This document shows, in pieces, positions 27,345-38,185 of a stretch of 40,862 nt of DNA (its first letter is position 1; each line of letters opens with the position of its first letter). Made by a program: the position numbers and the translations under genes. Origin of the DNA: Sphingopyxis sp. 2PD (GTDB lineage Bacteria > Pseudomonadota > Alphaproteobacteria > Sphingomonadales > Sphingomonadaceae); the NCBI RefSeq assembly GCF_005503695.1, contig NZ_SCMU01000027.1, positions 1 through 40,862 on the forward strand, given 5' to 3'. The notes beneath the pieces were generated by a model. The model had not been told where the DNA came from. It saw only the letters and a list, made by a program, of their open reading frames with translations, and did no database searches.

Positions 27345-28823
27345 GTGCAAGCCCAGGACATTGGGCGCGCGGCATGGGTTGGCACGTTGCGTGGAAAGGG
27401 CAGGCGCATTTCCTTTTTTGACGAAATGAACAGCCATGGCGGCGAGACCCGGTCGCCCTATCGCGAATATTGCGACTGGTTCGAAGCCGAGGATGTGGCG
27501 CGCATCCAGCACAAGGCGGTGCAGGCCGAGGCGCTTTTCCGTACCACCGGCATCACTTTCAACGTCTATGGCGCCGTCGACGGCGACGAGCGCCTGATCC
27601 CCTTTGACGTCGTGCCACGGATCATCTCGGCCAGCGAATGGCGCCGCCTGTCGCGCGGCATCGAACAGCGCGTGCGCGCGCTCAACGCATTCCTCTACGA
27701 CATCTATCACCGGCAGGAGATTTTGCGCGCCGGCCGGGTGCCGACCAAGCTGATCGCCGACAACGACGCCTTTCTGCCGATGATGATGGGGCTCGACCCG
27801 CCGGGCGGCATCTATACGCATATCAGCGGCACCGACATCGTCCGCACCGGCGCCAACGAGTTTTACGTGCTGGAGGACAATGCGCGCACCCCGTCGGGGG
27901 TGTCGTACATGCTCGAAAACCGCGAAACGATGCTCCAGATGTTTCCCGAGCTGTTCGCGAAAGTGCCGGTGCGCGAGGTCAGCGATTATCCGATCAACCT
28001 CTTGAAATCACTTGCCGCTTGTGCGCCGCCGGCATGCGGCGGGACGCCGACGGTCGCGGTGCTGACCCCGGGTATCCACAACAGCGCCTATTATGAACAT
28101 AGTTTCCTGGCCGATCATATGGGCGCCGAACTGGTCGAGGGGCATGATCTGCGGGTGGTCGACGGCCGTGTCGCGATGCGCACTACGCAGGGGTATAAGG
28201 CGATCGACGTGCTCTATCGGCGCGTCGATGACGACTTCCTCGACCCGCTGAATTTCCGCCCCGACTCGATGCTGGGGGTGCCGGGGATCTGGGACGTGTA
28301 TCGCGCCGGGGGCATTACCATCGCCAACGCGCCGGGAACGGGCATCGCCGACGACAAGGCGCTGTACAGCTATATGCCCGACATCATCGAATTTTATACC
28401 GGCGAAAAGGCGCTGCTCCCCAATGTGCCGACCTGGCGCTGCTCGGAGCCCGAGCATCTGCGCGAAGTGCTCGATCGCCTGCCCGAACTGGTGGTCAAGG
28501 AAGTCCATGGATCGGGCGGTTACGGGATGCTCGTCGGTCCGGCGGCGAGCAAGAAGGAACTGGCGGCGTTCCGCGCCAAGCTGGAGGCGAACCCGGGCAA
28601 TTATATCGCGCAGCCGACGCTGTCGCTGTCGACGGTGCCGATCTTTACCAAGAAAGGGCTGGCGCCGCGCCATGTCGATCTGCGTCCGTTCGTGCTGATG
28701 TCACCGCAGGGGATCACGATTACGCCGGGCGGGCTGACGCGGGTCGCGATGACCCGGGGATCGCTGGTGGTGAATTCGAGCCAGGGCGGTGGGACCAAGG
28801 ATACGTGGGTGTTGGAGGATTGA
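27345..28823 (+). CDS. Circularly permuted type 2 ATP-grasp protein (DUF404/DUF407)
   Basis: 492 residues. It probably forms an amide bond with ATP on an unknown peptide or amine. Family motifs are RIGITFNVYG-like FRTTGITFNVYG, IPFDVVPRII, YDIYHRQEIL, LEDNARTPSGVSYMLENR and VVKEVHGSGGYGMLVGP, the last being the grasp-loop region. GTG 27345 with AGGA six bases ahead gives an N-terminus somewhat longer than usual; family members normally begin near the SFFDEMN segment at about residue 23. It is the first of the four-gene Anbu cluster. Confidence 0.9.
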   Translation: MQAQDIGRAAWVGTLRGKGRRISFFDEMNSHGGETRSPYREYCDWFEAEDVARIQHKAVQAEALFRTTGITFNVYGAVDGDERLIPFDVVPRIISASEWRRLSRGIEQRVRALNAFLYDIYHRQEILRAGRVPTKLIADNDAFLPMMMGLDPPGGIYTHISGTDIVRTGANEFYVLEDNARTPSGVSYMLENRETMLQMFPELFAKVPVREVSDYPINLLKSLAACAPPACGGTPTVAVLTPGIHNSAYYEHSFLADHMGAELVEGHDLRVVDGRVAMRTTQGYKAIDVLYRRVDDDFLDPLNFRPDSMLGVPGIWDVYRAGGITIANAPGTGIADDKALYSYMPDIIEFYTGEKALLPNVPTWRCSEPEHLREVLDRLPELVVKEVHGSGGYGMLVGPAASKKELAAFRAKLEANPGNYIAQPTLSLSTVPIFTKKGLAPRHVDLRPFVLMSPQGITITPGGLTRVAMTRGSLVVNSSQGGGTKDTWVLED

Positions 28824-28852
28824 TGGTGAGCGTGTCGTCATCCCCCAATCAT

Positions 28853-29001
28853 CCCCTCCCGCAAGCGGGAGGGGCAGCGAGGCTTGGCAGCTTGCTGCCT
28901 AGCCGCAGCGGGGTGGGCCGACCCCGCCGCGCGAATGCACACCCCGTTGCGACTAGCGAACAGGTTCGCAAGTCTCACTGCCCCTCCCGCGTGCGGGAGG
29001 G
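28853..29001. repeat. Intergenic inverted repeat inside the Anbu operon
   Basis: The outer hairpins are CCCTCCCGCAAGCGGGAGGG and CCCTCCCGCGTGCGGGAGGG at the two ends. The interior holds GGCAGCTTGCTGCCTAGCCG / GCGACTAGCGAACAGG and CGGGGTGGG / CACCCCG. It is related to the elements at 13434-13612 and 36450-36565. It sits between two genes of one operon, and the GGGAGGG of its right end lies just before the ribosome region of the next gene. Confidence 0.85.
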
Positions 29002-29016
29002 AATGGGGATGCGCCC

Positions 29017-29958
29017 ATGCTAGGCAAGACCGCAGGCAGCCTCTTCTGGATGGCACGCTACCTCGAGCGCAGCGAGAATAACGCGCGCCTGATCGACGCG
29101 GGGTTTCGCATTGCGCTCACTCGGTCGCAAACCGCGGCCGCCGAGTGGAAGTCGGTGCTGGTGACCGCCGGGGTCAATCAGGCGTTTCAGGCGGCGCACG
29201 GCGATTACAGCTCGGCGCGGGTGATCGATTTCCTGCTGCGCGACCCGGCCAACCCCTCGAGCATATTGTCGGTGATCCGTCAGGCGCGCGACAATGCGCG
29301 CACCGCGCGCACCGCGCTGACCCGCGAAACCTGGGAGGCGGTCAACACCAGCTGGATGACCCTCGTCGCGCTGCTCAAGCGGCAGGTGCGCGAGGACGAC
29401 CTGCCCGATGTGCTGACGACGATCCGCCAGCAAAGCGCGCAGGTGCGCGGCGCCCTGAATGGCACAATGCTGCGCAACGACGGCTATCATTTCGCGCAGC
29501 TCGGCACCTTTCTGGAGCGCGCCGACAACACCGCCCGCATCCTCGACGTCAAATATTATCTGCTGCTGCCGTCGGTCGCGCACATCGGTACGTCGATCGA
29601 CAATGTGCAGTGGGAGACGATCCTGCGGTCGGTGTCGGCGCACCGCGCCTATCGCTGGCTGTACGGGGCGGAGATCAGCGCGCTGAAGATTGCGGAATTC
29701 CTGATCCTCTATCGCCAGATGCCGCGCAGCCTGACCTTTTGCAGTGAGCGCATGGAAAATCATCTGAACGAATTGCAACGCCACTATGGCGACGAAACGG
29801 AGGCGTGGCGGATGGCGCATGCGCTGGTTCACGACAAGCTGAACGCCCCGATCCAGTCGATCTTTGACGGCGGCCTGCACCAATATGTCACCGGCTTTCT
29901 GCGCGACACCGCGGCGCTCGCGCGGCAGGTCGAGCGCGACTATCGGTTTGTGGAATAG
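29017..29958 (+). CDS. Alpha-E domain protein (DUF403)
   Basis: A 313-residue, nearly all-helical protein. The opening GSLFWMARYLERSENNARLID and LGTFLERADNTARILDVKYY are the two repeats with the conserved E-R/E-R-A-x-N-x-A pattern that names the family. It always accompanies the permuted ATP-grasp protein and is thought to act with it in making or modifying a peptide; the reaction is unknown. Second gene of the cluster, separated from the first by a repeat element. Confidence 0.92.
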   Translation: MLGKTAGSLFWMARYLERSENNARLIDAGFRIALTRSQTAAAEWKSVLVTAGVNQAFQAAHGDYSSARVIDFLLRDPANPSSILSVIRQARDNARTARTALTRETWEAVNTSWMTLVALLKRQVREDDLPDVLTTIRQQSAQVRGALNGTMLRNDGYHFAQLGTFLERADNTARILDVKYYLLLPSVAHIGTSIDNVQWETILRSVSAHRAYRWLYGAEISALKIAEFLILYRQMPRSLTFCSERMENHLNELQRHYGDETEAWRMAHALVHDKLNAPIQSIFDGGLHQYVTGFLRDTAALARQVERDYRFVE

Positions 29959-29969
29959 GGCGGCCGGTC

Positions 29970-30773
29970 ATGCGTTTGTTCGTCGAACATATCACCCGCT
30001 ATCATTATGACGCCCCGGTGCGTTACGCGCTGCAGCAGCTGAAACTGACGCCCAAGGATCGCCCGGGGCAGCAGCATGTCGTCAATTGGGCGATCGATAT
30101 CGACGGCGGTACGCAGCAGCTTCATTACACCGACCATCACGGCAATGGTGTCGACCTGATCGCGGTCGAGGGCGGCGCCAGCGAGCTGATGATCCGCTGT
30201 CATGGCGAGGTCGAACTGCAAAGCTGGGACGGGGTGATTGGCCCGCACCGCGGCGCCATGCCCTTATGGACCTTTCTGCGCCCGACGCCGCTGACCCGCG
30301 CCGGGCGGGGAGTGCGCGGGCTGGTCGCGCAGCTTGGCCGCGACCATGCCAGCGACATCGAACGCGCGCACGCGCTGTCGGCGCTGATCATCGACCGGCT
30401 AGCGTACCGGATCGGGATCACCAATGCCGAAACGACCGCCGAACAGGCACTCGCCGGAGAAAGCGGGGTGTGTCAGGACCATGCCCATATCTTCATCGCC
30501 GCGATGCGCCATCTCGGCCACCCGGCGCGCTATGTGTCGGGCTATCTGATGATGAACGACCGGACACAGCAGGACGCAACGCACGCGTGGGCAGAGGCGC
30601 ATTTCGACCACATCGGGTGGATCGGATTCGACGTCAGCAACGGCCATTCGCCCGACCAGCGTTATATCCGCGTCGCAACGGGGCTCGATTACCGCGATGC
30701 GGCCCCGGTTCGCGGCATTCGTTATGGTGCGGCGCAGGAAAATCTGGTTGTTCAATTGCAGGTCCAGCAATAA
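29970..30773 (+). CDS. Transglutaminase-like protease-fold protein
   Basis: 267 residues. An N-terminal beta domain (about 1-100, RYHYDAPVRYALQQLKLTPKD) precedes a transglutaminase core with Cys168 (GESGVCQDHAHIF), His205 (DATHAWAEAHF) and Asp221 (GFDVSNG), the complete triad. It either cuts or joins peptide bonds. It starts 11 bases after the alpha-E gene and belongs to the same operon as the ATP-grasp and Anbu genes, where it likely shares a peptide substrate. Confidence 0.93.
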   Translation: MRLFVEHITRYHYDAPVRYALQQLKLTPKDRPGQQHVVNWAIDIDGGTQQLHYTDHHGNGVDLIAVEGGASELMIRCHGEVELQSWDGVIGPHRGAMPLWTFLRPTPLTRAGRGVRGLVAQLGRDHASDIERAHALSALIIDRLAYRIGITNAETTAEQALAGESGVCQDHAHIFIAAMRHLGHPARYVSGYLMMNDRTQQDATHAWAEAHFDHIGWIGFDVSNGHSPDQRYIRVATGLDYRDAAPVRGIRYGAAQENLVVQLQVQQ

Positions 30774-30821
30774 GCGGACTGCGGGGACACAGGACGATCC
30801 GGGGCGGGGATACGGGATTCG

Positions 30822-31553
30822 ATGACTTATTGCGTTGGAATGCGGCTCAACAAGGGGCTGGTGTTCATGTCGGACACCCGCACCAATGCGGGCGTCGACG
30901 ATATTGCGCAGGTGCGCAAGATGCGCAGCTGGCACGTCCCCGGCGAGCGCGTCATCACGTTGATGTCGGCGGGCAACCTCGCCACGACGCAGGCGGTGGT
31001 CAGCCTGCTCGACGAACGCACCAAGGCGCCCGAAGACCGCCACCCGTCGATTCTGGCGGCGCCGTCGATGTTCCAGATCGCGACGATCATCGGCGAAACG
31101 CTGCGCCAGATCGTGATGCGCTACAACAGCGAGGGGCCGGCCGCGGCGGCCGCCTTTCGCGCCTCGCTGATCGTCGGCGGGCAGATCAAGGGCGCCGAAC
31201 CACGCCTGTTCCTGATCTATCCCGAGGGAAATTTTATCGAGGCGGGCGAGGATAATCCCTTCTTCCAGATCGGTGAAACCAAATATGGCCGCCCGATCAT
31301 CGTGCGATCTTATGACCCCGCAATGTCCTTCGAGGATGCGGTGAAACTGCTCTGCGTGTCGTTCGATTCGACGATCCGCGCCAATGCCGGGGTCGACCTG
31401 CCGATCGACCTCAAGATTCACGAGCGCGATGACTATACGACCGTGCGCGAGCGGCGGTTCGAGCGCGGCGATCCCTATTTTGATAGCGTCGCCAACGGCT
31501 GGGCCGAAGCGCTGGGCATCGCGCTGGCGGAATTGCCGGACTTTCATTTCTGA
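30822..31553 (+). CDS. Anbu proteasome-type peptidase
   Basis: 243 residues, Ntn-hydrolase fold, ancestral beta-subunit type. After Met removal the N-terminal Thr2 (MTYCVGMRL) would be the nucleophile, as in proteasome beta subunits; SDTRTNAGVDD supplies the Asp and RKMRSW the Lys area. Known Anbu proteins form large open rings. No dedicated ATPase is encoded here. The order ATP-grasp, alpha-E, transglutaminase, Anbu is the recurrent Anbu cluster; the substrate and purpose remain unknown. Confidence 0.94.
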   Translation: MTYCVGMRLNKGLVFMSDTRTNAGVDDIAQVRKMRSWHVPGERVITLMSAGNLATTQAVVSLLDERTKAPEDRHPSILAAPSMFQIATIIGETLRQIVMRYNSEGPAAAAAFRASLIVGGQIKGAEPRLFLIYPEGNFIEAGEDNPFFQIGETKYGRPIIVRSYDPAMSFEDAVKLLCVSFDSTIRANAGVDLPIDLKIHERDDYTTVRERRFERGDPYFDSVANGWAEALGIALAELPDFHF

Positions 31554-31602
31554 CCGGCTTCGGCCACCGTCCGCCAGCACCGGATCGGGAGAGATTGCCG
31601 TG

Positions 31603-32787
31603 ATGCGCTGGATCGCCGCTGCGCTTGTTCTGACAGCCACGCCCGCCGCCGCCAACGAGGCGCGTTTCGCCAAGGCGCTCAGCGAATTTCGCGAACTGCA
31701 TCGCGCCGAAACACGCAAATCGAACATCGCGGGCAGCAGCTTTTATGTTGTGCGGGGCGGGCAGACCGTCGCCGCCGACCATCTGGGCGAGCAGGATGCC
31801 GATGCGAAGGTTCCGGTCAATGCGCGAACCATCTATCATTGGGCGTCGGTGACCAAGACGATGACCGGCATCGCGATCATGCAGCTACGCGATCGCGGGC
31901 TGCTGTCGCTCGACGACCCGATCGTCAAATATGTTCCCGAGCTGGCGGCGGTGCATAATCCCTTTGGCGACACCGGCGCGATCACGCTGCGCCAGTTGAT
32001 GAGCCACAGTGCGGGGTTTCGCAGCGGCACCTGGCCCTGGCGCGACCATGACTGGCAGCCGTTCGAGCCACAGGGGTGGGACCAGCTGGTCGCGATGCTG
32101 CCCTACACGCGGGTCGAGTTCAAACCGGGCAGCCGCTTCGGCTATTCGAACCCCGGCATCGTCTATCTGGGACAGGTGATCGAGCGCCTGTCGGGCGAGG
32201 ATTATGAGGTCTATATCGATAAGAATATCCTGAAGCCGCTGGGCATGCACGCCAGCACTTTCGATCGCACCCCGCCGCACCTGCTGCCGCATCGGTCGCA
32301 CAGCTATTATATCCGGAGCGGCAAGCGCGTCGCCGCACCGTTCGACGTTGACACTGGCGTCACCGTGTCGAACGGCGGGCTCAACGCGCCGATGCCTGAC
32401 ATGGCCAAATATGCGGCATTCCTGCTCGGCGATCCGGCGCGGCAATCCGACTATGATCTGGTGCTGAAACGGTCATCGCTGGAAGAAATGTGGGTGCCGC
32501 AGATTTCGGCGGGCGAGGATTTCACCCAAGGCCGCATGGCAACGACGACGCAGGCTGGCTTGTCATTTTTCATCGACCGCAGCGCGACGGTCCGTTTTAT
32601 CCGCCACAATGGCGACCAGAACGGCTTTCGCGCTTACCTCAGCCTCTGCCCCGACCAGCGCGTCGGCAGCCTGCTCGCGTTCAACACCGAAACGCAGGGC
32701 GTGCAGAATAGCGCGGCCAATCGCAACACCGCGGAATCGCGCATCGCGCTGGCGACCGACCGGCTGTGCGAGGCGCTGTCGGAATAG
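31603..32787 (+). CDS. Serine hydrolase, class C beta-lactamase fold
   Basis: 394 residues with a signal peptide (WIAAALVLTATPAAA). The catalytic Ser82-x-x-Lys85 (SVTK) and Tyr181-Ser-Asn183 (YSN) motifs are present, and HNGDQNG late in the protein replaces the KTG box as H-x-G, common in esterase or D-aminopeptidase types. It is more likely a periplasmic esterase or peptidase than an antibiotic-degrading enzyme. ATG 31603; GTG 31600 is equally placed behind GGGAGAG. It follows Anbu by 49 bases and ends before a strong terminator-like palindrome. Confidence 0.9.
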   Translation: MRWIAAALVLTATPAAANEARFAKALSEFRELHRAETRKSNIAGSSFYVVRGGQTVAADHLGEQDADAKVPVNARTIYHWASVTKTMTGIAIMQLRDRGLLSLDDPIVKYVPELAAVHNPFGDTGAITLRQLMSHSAGFRSGTWPWRDHDWQPFEPQGWDQLVAMLPYTRVEFKPGSRFGYSNPGIVYLGQVIERLSGEDYEVYIDKNILKPLGMHASTFDRTPPHLLPHRSHSYYIRSGKRVAAPFDVDTGVTVSNGGLNAPMPDMAKYAAFLLGDPARQSDYDLVLKRSSLEEMWVPQISAGEDFTQGRMATTTQAGLSFFIDRSATVRFIRHNGDQNGFRAYLSLCPDQRVGSLLAFNTETQGVQNSAANRNTAESRIALATDRLCEALSE

Positions 32788-32800
32788 CGACCATCACCGT

Positions 32801-32859
32801 AGCCCTGAGCCTGTCGAAGGGCGCTTCTCGGTGAGGCGCCCTTCGACAGGCTCAGGGCT
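32801..32859. terminator. Perfect 24-bp inverted repeat, bidirectional terminator-like (family B)
   Basis: The arms at 32801-32824 and 32836-32859 are exact complements with an 11-base loop; the core is GAGCCTGTCGAAGGGCGC. It lies between two convergent genes (hydrolase and acetyl-CoA synthetase), so it is likely used to end both transcripts. The same core occurs in the weaker element at 6283-6371. Confidence 0.75.
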
Positions 32860-32885
32860 GCGGTTCCATTTTTCCAAGGCCGGTT

Positions 32886-34850
<1,965 letters not shown>

Positions 34851-34948
34851 GTCTGCTTCTCCCGCTTTCGATTTGACTCGCTTGCTGGCTGCGATAACCC
34901 GCGAGACATAAACTGCAAGGGCGCGCGCATGCAGGGGAGGGACATAGG

Positions 34949-36448
34949 ATGACGCAATTGGGCCATGATGTCGCGCGGCTGCTCGACGGACTCGGCGTCG
35001 ATCGTGACGCATGGACCGGCGGGTCGATGGCATCGGTAACGCCGCTGACGGGCGAGCGGATCGGCATGGTGCAGGTCGCCGACGCGGCGCACACCGCGGC
35101 CGTGCTCGACACCGCCACCGCCGCCTTTCGTGCCTGGCGCCGTGTTCCCGCGCCGCGCCGCGGCGAACTGGTCCGGTTGCTCGGCGACGAGCTGCGCGCG
35201 GCGAAGGACGATCTCGCGCGGCTGGTGACGATCGAGGCGGGGAAGATCCCGTCCGAGAGCGCGGGTGAGGTGCAGGAGATGATCGACATCTGCGACTTTG
35301 CAGTCGGGCTGTCGCGTCAGCTTTATGGCCTGACGATCGCAACCGAGCGGCCGGGGCACCGGATGATGGAGGTCTGGCATCCGCTGGGTGTCGTCGGGGT
35401 GATTTCGGCGTTCAATTTCCCGGTCGCGGTGTGGGCGTGGAATGCGGCCCTCGCTTTGGTGTGCGGCAACAGCGTGGTGTGGAAGCCGTCGGAAAAGACG
35501 CCGCTGACCGCGCTGGCGGTGCAGGCGATCTTTGACCGCGCGGCGGCGCGCTTCGGCGATGCGCCGCACGGTCTGGCGCAACTGCTGATCGGCGGGCCCG
35601 AAGCGGGGGAGGCGCTGGTCGACGACCGGCGCGTCGCGCTCGTCTCCGCGACCGGGTCGACGCGGATGGGGCGCAGCGTGGCGCCGCGGCTCGCGGCGCG
35701 TTTCGCGCGTGCGATCCTCGAGCTCGGCGGCAATAATGGCGCGATCGTTGCGCCGTCGGCCGACCTCGACCTCGCGCTGCGCGGCGTGGCGTTTGGTGCG
35801 ATGGGGACCGCGGGGCAGCGCTGTACGACAACGCGGCGCTTGTTCGTCCATGACAGCATTTACGACGATTTCGTGGCCCGGTTGAAGGCGGCCTATGCCA
35901 GCGTCGCGGTCGGCAATCCGCTGGAAAGCGCGGTGCTCGTCGGGCCACTCATCGACCGCGCGGCCTATGACTCGATGCAAAGCGCGCTCGACGCGGCGCG
36001 CGCCGCGGGCGGGGTGGTTTTCGGTGGCGACCGCGTGGGCGACGGCGACAGCTATTATGTGAAGCCGGCGCTCGTCGAAATGCCGGGGCAGATCGGACCG
36101 GTGCGCGACGAGACCTTTGCGCCGATCCTGTATGTCATGCGCTACTACAATCTCGACGCGGTGATCGAAGTGCACAATGATGTGGCGGCGGGGCTGTCGT
36201 CGGCGATCTTCACCACCGACGTGCGCGAAGCCGAGCGGTTTTTGGCGGCGAGCGACTGCGGCATCGCCAACGTCAACCTCGGGACCAGCGGCGCCGAGAT
36301 CGGCGGCGCGTTTGGCGGCGAGAAGGAAACCGGCGGCGGGCGCGAGAGCGGATCGGATTCGTGGCGCCAATATATGCGGCGGGCAACGAATACGATCAAT
36401 TATTCGGACGCGTTGCCGTTGGCGCAGGGGGTTTCGTTCGAGATTTAG
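34949..36448 (+). CDS. amaB: ALDH7-family aldehyde dehydrogenase, likely alpha-aminoadipate semialdehyde dehydrogenase
   Basis: 499 residues, NAD-dependent. Asn156 in [13 protein letters not shown], Lys179 in [11 protein letters not shown], Glu258 in LELGGNN and catalytic Cys292 in [11 protein letters not shown] are all in place. The [16 protein letters not shown] and [28 protein letters not shown] stretches are characteristic of the ALDH7/antiquitin branch, which oxidises alpha-aminoadipate semialdehyde in lysine breakdown. Strong GGGGAGGGA precedes the ATG. No other lysine genes lie nearby, so the pathway role rests on family membership. Confidence 0.9.
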   Translation: MTQLGHDVARLLDGLGVDRDAWTGGSMASVTPLTGERIGMVQVADAAHTAAVLDTATAAFRAWRRVPAPRRGELVRLLGDELRAAKDDLARLVTIEAGKIPSESAGEVQEMIDICDFAVGLSRQLYGLTIATERPGHRMMEVWHPLGVVGVISAFNFPVAVWAWNAALALVCGNSVVWKPSEKTPLTALAVQAIFDRAAARFGDAPHGLAQLLIGGPEAGEALVDDRRVALVSATGSTRMGRSVAPRLAARFARAILELGGNNGAIVAPSADLDLALRGVAFGAMGTAGQRCTTTRRLFVHDSIYDDFVARLKAAYASVAVGNPLESAVLVGPLIDRAAYDSMQSALDAARAAGGVVFGGDRVGDGDSYYVKPALVEMPGQIGPVRDETFAPILYVMRYYNLDAVIEVHNDVAAGLSSAIFTTDVREAERFLAASDCGIANVNLGTSGAEIGGAFGGEKETGGGRESGSDSWRQYMRRATNTINYSDALPLAQGVSFEI

Positions 36449-36449
36449 T

Positions 36450-36565
36450 CCCCTTCCCGCTTGCGGGAGGAGCAGCGAGAGTTGCGAACTTGTTCGCTAC
36501 TCGCAGCGGGGTGGGTGAACGCAACGTCGCTGCCCACTCCCGCCCCCTCCCGCAAGCGAGAGGGG
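36450..36565. repeat. Intergenic inverted repeat between convergent genes
   Basis: The outer arms are CCCTTCCCGCTTGCGGGAGG and CCCCTCCCGCAAGCGAGAGG, with interior AGCAGCGAGAGTTGCGAACT and GCAGCGGGGTGGG as in the element at 28853-29001. It fills the gap between the aldehyde dehydrogenase and thiolase-like stops and may end both transcripts. Confidence 0.8.
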
Positions 36566-36571
36566 AGAGGC

Positions 36572-38065
36572 CTACGCCCGCCAGCCGAAGCCATCATCGA
36601 GCGCCACGACCTGCCCCACAGTCCCCACCGGTTCCTGCTTCCCATCGGTCAGAAACGCCAGCATCGCCGCATCGCTCACATCGACATGCGCCAGCGTGCG
36701 CTGCCCCTCGGGTGTCCGCGCCACCACCACGCCCGCCTTTGGCGCCCCGTCGCGGCCGTAGAAAACGGTATAGCTCTCGATTGTCGCTGGTCCGGCATAA
36801 TCCTCCACCAGCTCAGGCACCGGGCCGCGCTTGGCTTCCGCCTCGGCCTGATAGTCGAAATCCTGCGGGAAGCTGGCGGCAGCAATCGGCTGCTTGCCCA
36901 GCACGACGCAATGATTGTCGGTCGCAAAGCCGCCGTTGGCGAACAGGAAGCCATAGCGGCCCTCGGCGCGTAGGCGGTCGACCATCGAGACAATCGCATG
37001 GCTCATATAATTGGCAATCGGGCCGCCGCCGAAGGTCAGCCCGCCGAAGACGGTGGCGGGGCGATCGACCGGCCAGCCGAGGATCCGCCGCGCCATCTTG
37101 GGCACGCAGGGAAAGCAGCTGTAAAGCTCGACGAAATCGAAATCCGCCGCAGTCATGCCGTTCAACGCGAGCGTGCGGGTGATCGAGGTTTCCATGCTGA
37201 CGCTGCCGTCGTGCCGGTCGCGGTGGAGGATGCTCGCGGGTTCCTTCGCGGCGGCGCCCATGCCGACGTAGATCAGCCGGTCCTCGGCGAAGCCGCGGCG
37301 GCGCGCTTCGGCCAGGCTGGCGACGATGAAGCCGGCGCCCTGATTGACCGACGAATTGGCGACCATCAGCTTCGAATAGGGAAAGGCGATTGGGCGGTTG
37401 CGCTCGTCGACGCGCAGGATGTCCTCGGGCGAGGCGGGTTTGCGGATCCACGCCCCTTCGTTCGCCGCCGCGACCTCGGAGAAGCGCGACCAGATTTCGG
37501 CGCTTTCGAACTGCGCCTTCGCCAGACTTTCGCCCCACGCGGCGCGCGTAGCATTTTCGTACAACGGATAGACATCGACCGGCGCGGCGAGCCCGTGCTT
37601 CTGCGCATAGTTCGGCTCGCGGCGCGTCGCGACCTTGCGGATTGCGTTATAGCTTTTGTCTTCGCCGCTCGCGGCCTTGGCGGCGCGCCCCGCGGCAGTG
37701 CGCAGCGCCTCGCCGCCGACGATGGCGGCGAGTTTGACCTCGCCTGCGCCAATTCGGTTCGCGGCCTCGTTGAGCAGGCGGACGGGGGTGTCGCCGTGCG
37801 GCGCGGAGGATTGATAGTTGATCGCGGGCGTGGCGCCGATCGCGGCGGCGAGCGGTTCGCATAGCTTGCCGAGGTGGTGGAAGCTGATCTGATCGACGAT
37901 CGCGAGACTGTCGATGTCGGCGAGTGCGACGCCAGCATCCTTTGCCGCGAGTTCCAGCGCGGCGACCATCAGCCCGAGCGAATCGAGCCCCTCATCGGGA
38001 TCGTCGGGCCGGTCGTTGACCTGTCCGACGCCGATGATGACGGGAATGCGCTCGGGATCAGTCAT
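36572..38065 (-). CDS. Thiolase-like protein (TLP1 type) without visible nucleophilic Cys
   Basis: 497 residues with thiolase fold: PVIIGVGQVNDRP at the start, then SSAPHGDTPVRLLNEAANRI where true thiolases carry the active Cys, here no Cys, and FGGGPIANYMSHAI with the conserved Asn-His region. The final C-x-G motif is NGGFAT. An added C-terminal beta domain (about 420-497, TIESYTVFYGRDGAPKAGVVV) fits the thiolase-like type 1 family. It may bind acyl-CoA without thiolysis. It is followed on the same strand by sequence leading back to an enoyl-CoA hydratase, suggesting fatty-acid or related acyl-CoA work. Confidence 0.85.
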   Translation of the reverse strand: MTDPERIPVIIGVGQVNDRPDDPDEGLDSLGLMVAALELAAKDAGVALADIDSLAIVDQISFHHLGKLCEPLAAAIGATPAINYQSSAPHGDTPVRLLNEAANRIGAGEVKLAAIVGGEALRTAAGRAAKAASGEDKSYNAIRKVATRREPNYAQKHGLAAPVDVYPLYENATRAAWGESLAKAQFESAEIWSRFSEVAAANEGAWIRKPASPEDILRVDERNRPIAFPYSKLMVANSSVNQGAGFIVASLAEARRRGFAEDRLIYVGMGAAAKEPASILHRDRHDGSVSMETSITRTLALNGMTAADFDFVELYSCFPCVPKMARRILGWPVDRPATVFGGLTFGGGPIANYMSHAIVSMVDRLRAEGRYGFLFANGGFATDNHCVVLGKQPIAAASFPQDFDYQAEAEAKRGPVPELVEDYAGPATIESYTVFYGRDGAPKAGVVVARTPEGQRTLAHVDVSDAAMLAFLTDGKQEPVGTVGQVVALDDGFGWRA

Positions 38066-38075
38066 CCAAATTCTC

Positions 38076-38156
38076 CATTCGTGTCGAGCGAAGTCGAGAC
38101 ACCATGAGGGCAAGCGCCAAGCCGACGGGCATCTCGACTTCGCTCGATGCGAACGG
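38076..38156. repeat. Short inverted repeat between hydratase and thiolase-like genes
   Basis: TCGAGCGAAGTCGAGACACC (38084-38103) and GGCATCTCGACTTCGCTCGA (38128-38147) pair, extended by outer CATTCGTG and CGAACGG. It is the type common in sphingomonads but not identical to families A-C. It lies between two same-strand genes and could dampen read-through. Confidence 0.75.
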
Positions 38157-38185
38157 AAACGGGGGGAGCGTCGACGGTCATCATG

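Noticed and set aside
28853..29001. CRISPR-like pattern of repeated GGGAGGG blocks
   Set aside because: Blocks are inverted, not direct, and there is no regular spacer series or cas gene.
31603..32787. Antibiotic-resistance beta-lactamase
   Set aside because: S-x-x-K and Y-S-N are present but the K-T-G box is replaced by H-x-G, typical of esterases and peptidases of this fold.
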